NCBI GenBank assembly: GCA_035718085.1
Contig: DASTHS010000065.1
Span: 1-12,942, forward strand
Direction: 5' to 3'
DNA length: 12,942 nucleotides
DNA from: DASTHS01 sp035718085
GTDB taxonomy: Bacteria; Actinomycetota; Acidimicrobiia; Acidimicrobiales; Palsa-688
The notes below the pieces were generated by a model that was not told the DNA's origin, did not search any database, and was given only the letters and a program-made list of their open reading frames with translations. A program made the position numbers and the translations under genes. Positions 12,787-12,942 of this stretch are shown here, in pieces; the first letter of the stretch is position 1, and the number at the start of each line of letters is the position of its first letter.

Positions 12787-12942
12787 CCAGTCCACGCAAG
12801 ACCGCCGCCGACGACGGCCGCGTCTTCGCCGCCCGCCTCATCCGCCTCGCCCTCACCGACGACACCGGCGCCACCCTCGGACGCGTCGACGACGTGGTGG
12901 TGGCGCCCACCCACGGCGGCCGGCCGCCGCACGTGCTCGGCT
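12783..12942 (+). CDS. PRC-barrel protein, probably MgtE-type magnesium transporter (3' truncated by window edge)
   Basis: Only the first 53 residues are present: after TSPRKTAADDG come VFAARLIRLALTDDTGATLG, then RVDDVVVAPTHGG and RPPHVLG. This is a PRC-barrel start of the form in which a strand pair with a DxxGxxLGRVDDVVV turn is followed by a PP.VLG strand. In actinobacteria I recall this at the N-terminus of MgtE-family magnesium transporters, ahead of CBS and membrane domains, but other PRC-barrel proteins begin similarly. GTG 12783 has its own GGAGG (12774-12778) 4 bases upstream and overlaps the mini-ORF stop, suggesting translational coupling. Family (PRC-barrel) is likely; transporter identity is inference until the rest is seen. 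Confidence 0.68.
   Translation, partial: MTSPRKTAADDGRVFAARLIRLALTDDTGATLGRVDDVVVAPTHGGRPPHVLG

Overview
This 12.9 kb window is very GC-rich with a strong G/C bias at third codon positions. The gene content (HelY-type Ski2 helicase, DUF4193 acidic zinc-ribbon protein, double-length ThyX-like protein, many GTG starts, TAnnnT -10 boxes) suggests an actinobacterium, probably in or near Acidimicrobiia. That placement is inferred from protein families, not from a marker gene. There are no RNA genes, CRISPR arrays, insertion sequences or integrases. It reads as ordinary chromosome, not a mobile island.

Layout. Bases 2-4255 (+): the 3' part of a helY-like helicase, a 548-residue tandem ThyX-like protein, and a secreted LysM/lytic transglycosylase with its own promoter and a hairpin just before its start. 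A 336-base gap (4256-4591) holds a strong hairpin and a promoter. Bases 4592-6566 (+): DUF4193 protein, an unrecognised protein with a conserved C-terminal motif, a GNAT acetyltransferase and a Nudix hydrolase (the last two overlap by GTGA). A perfect 11-bp hairpin separates this group from a convergent gene (8321-6612, -) encoding a low-complexity, Arg/Gly-rich protein. From a 71-bp divergent promoter region, 8393-10566 (+) carries an alpha/beta hydrolase, a 43-residue very basic protein, a DUF6941-like protein and a HAD-family hydrolase. That group meets a membrane-anchored dimethylformamidase-like protein (12180-10570, -) with only 3 bp between stops. The last stretch (12256-12942, +) holds a zinc-finger protein and the start of a PRC-barrel protein, probably an MgtE-type magnesium transporter.

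The genes do not form one obvious pathway. Most are small housekeeping units: RNA handling, nucleotide or flavin chemistry, cell-wall turnover, hydrolases. The most striking system-level signal is in the starts. Six annotated genes begin 7-9 bases after a TAnnnT box, as expected for leaderless mRNAs, and in one case the box overlaps the previous gene's stop codon. Two further genes are preceded by very short ORFs whose stop overlaps the gene start. The proline-rich nine-codon ORF before the probable Mg transporter has a near-perfect Shine-Dalgarno and is the best candidate for an undescribed regulatory element. The ThyX-like protein is the best protein-level curiosity: its two halves keep complementary parts of the catalytic signature.
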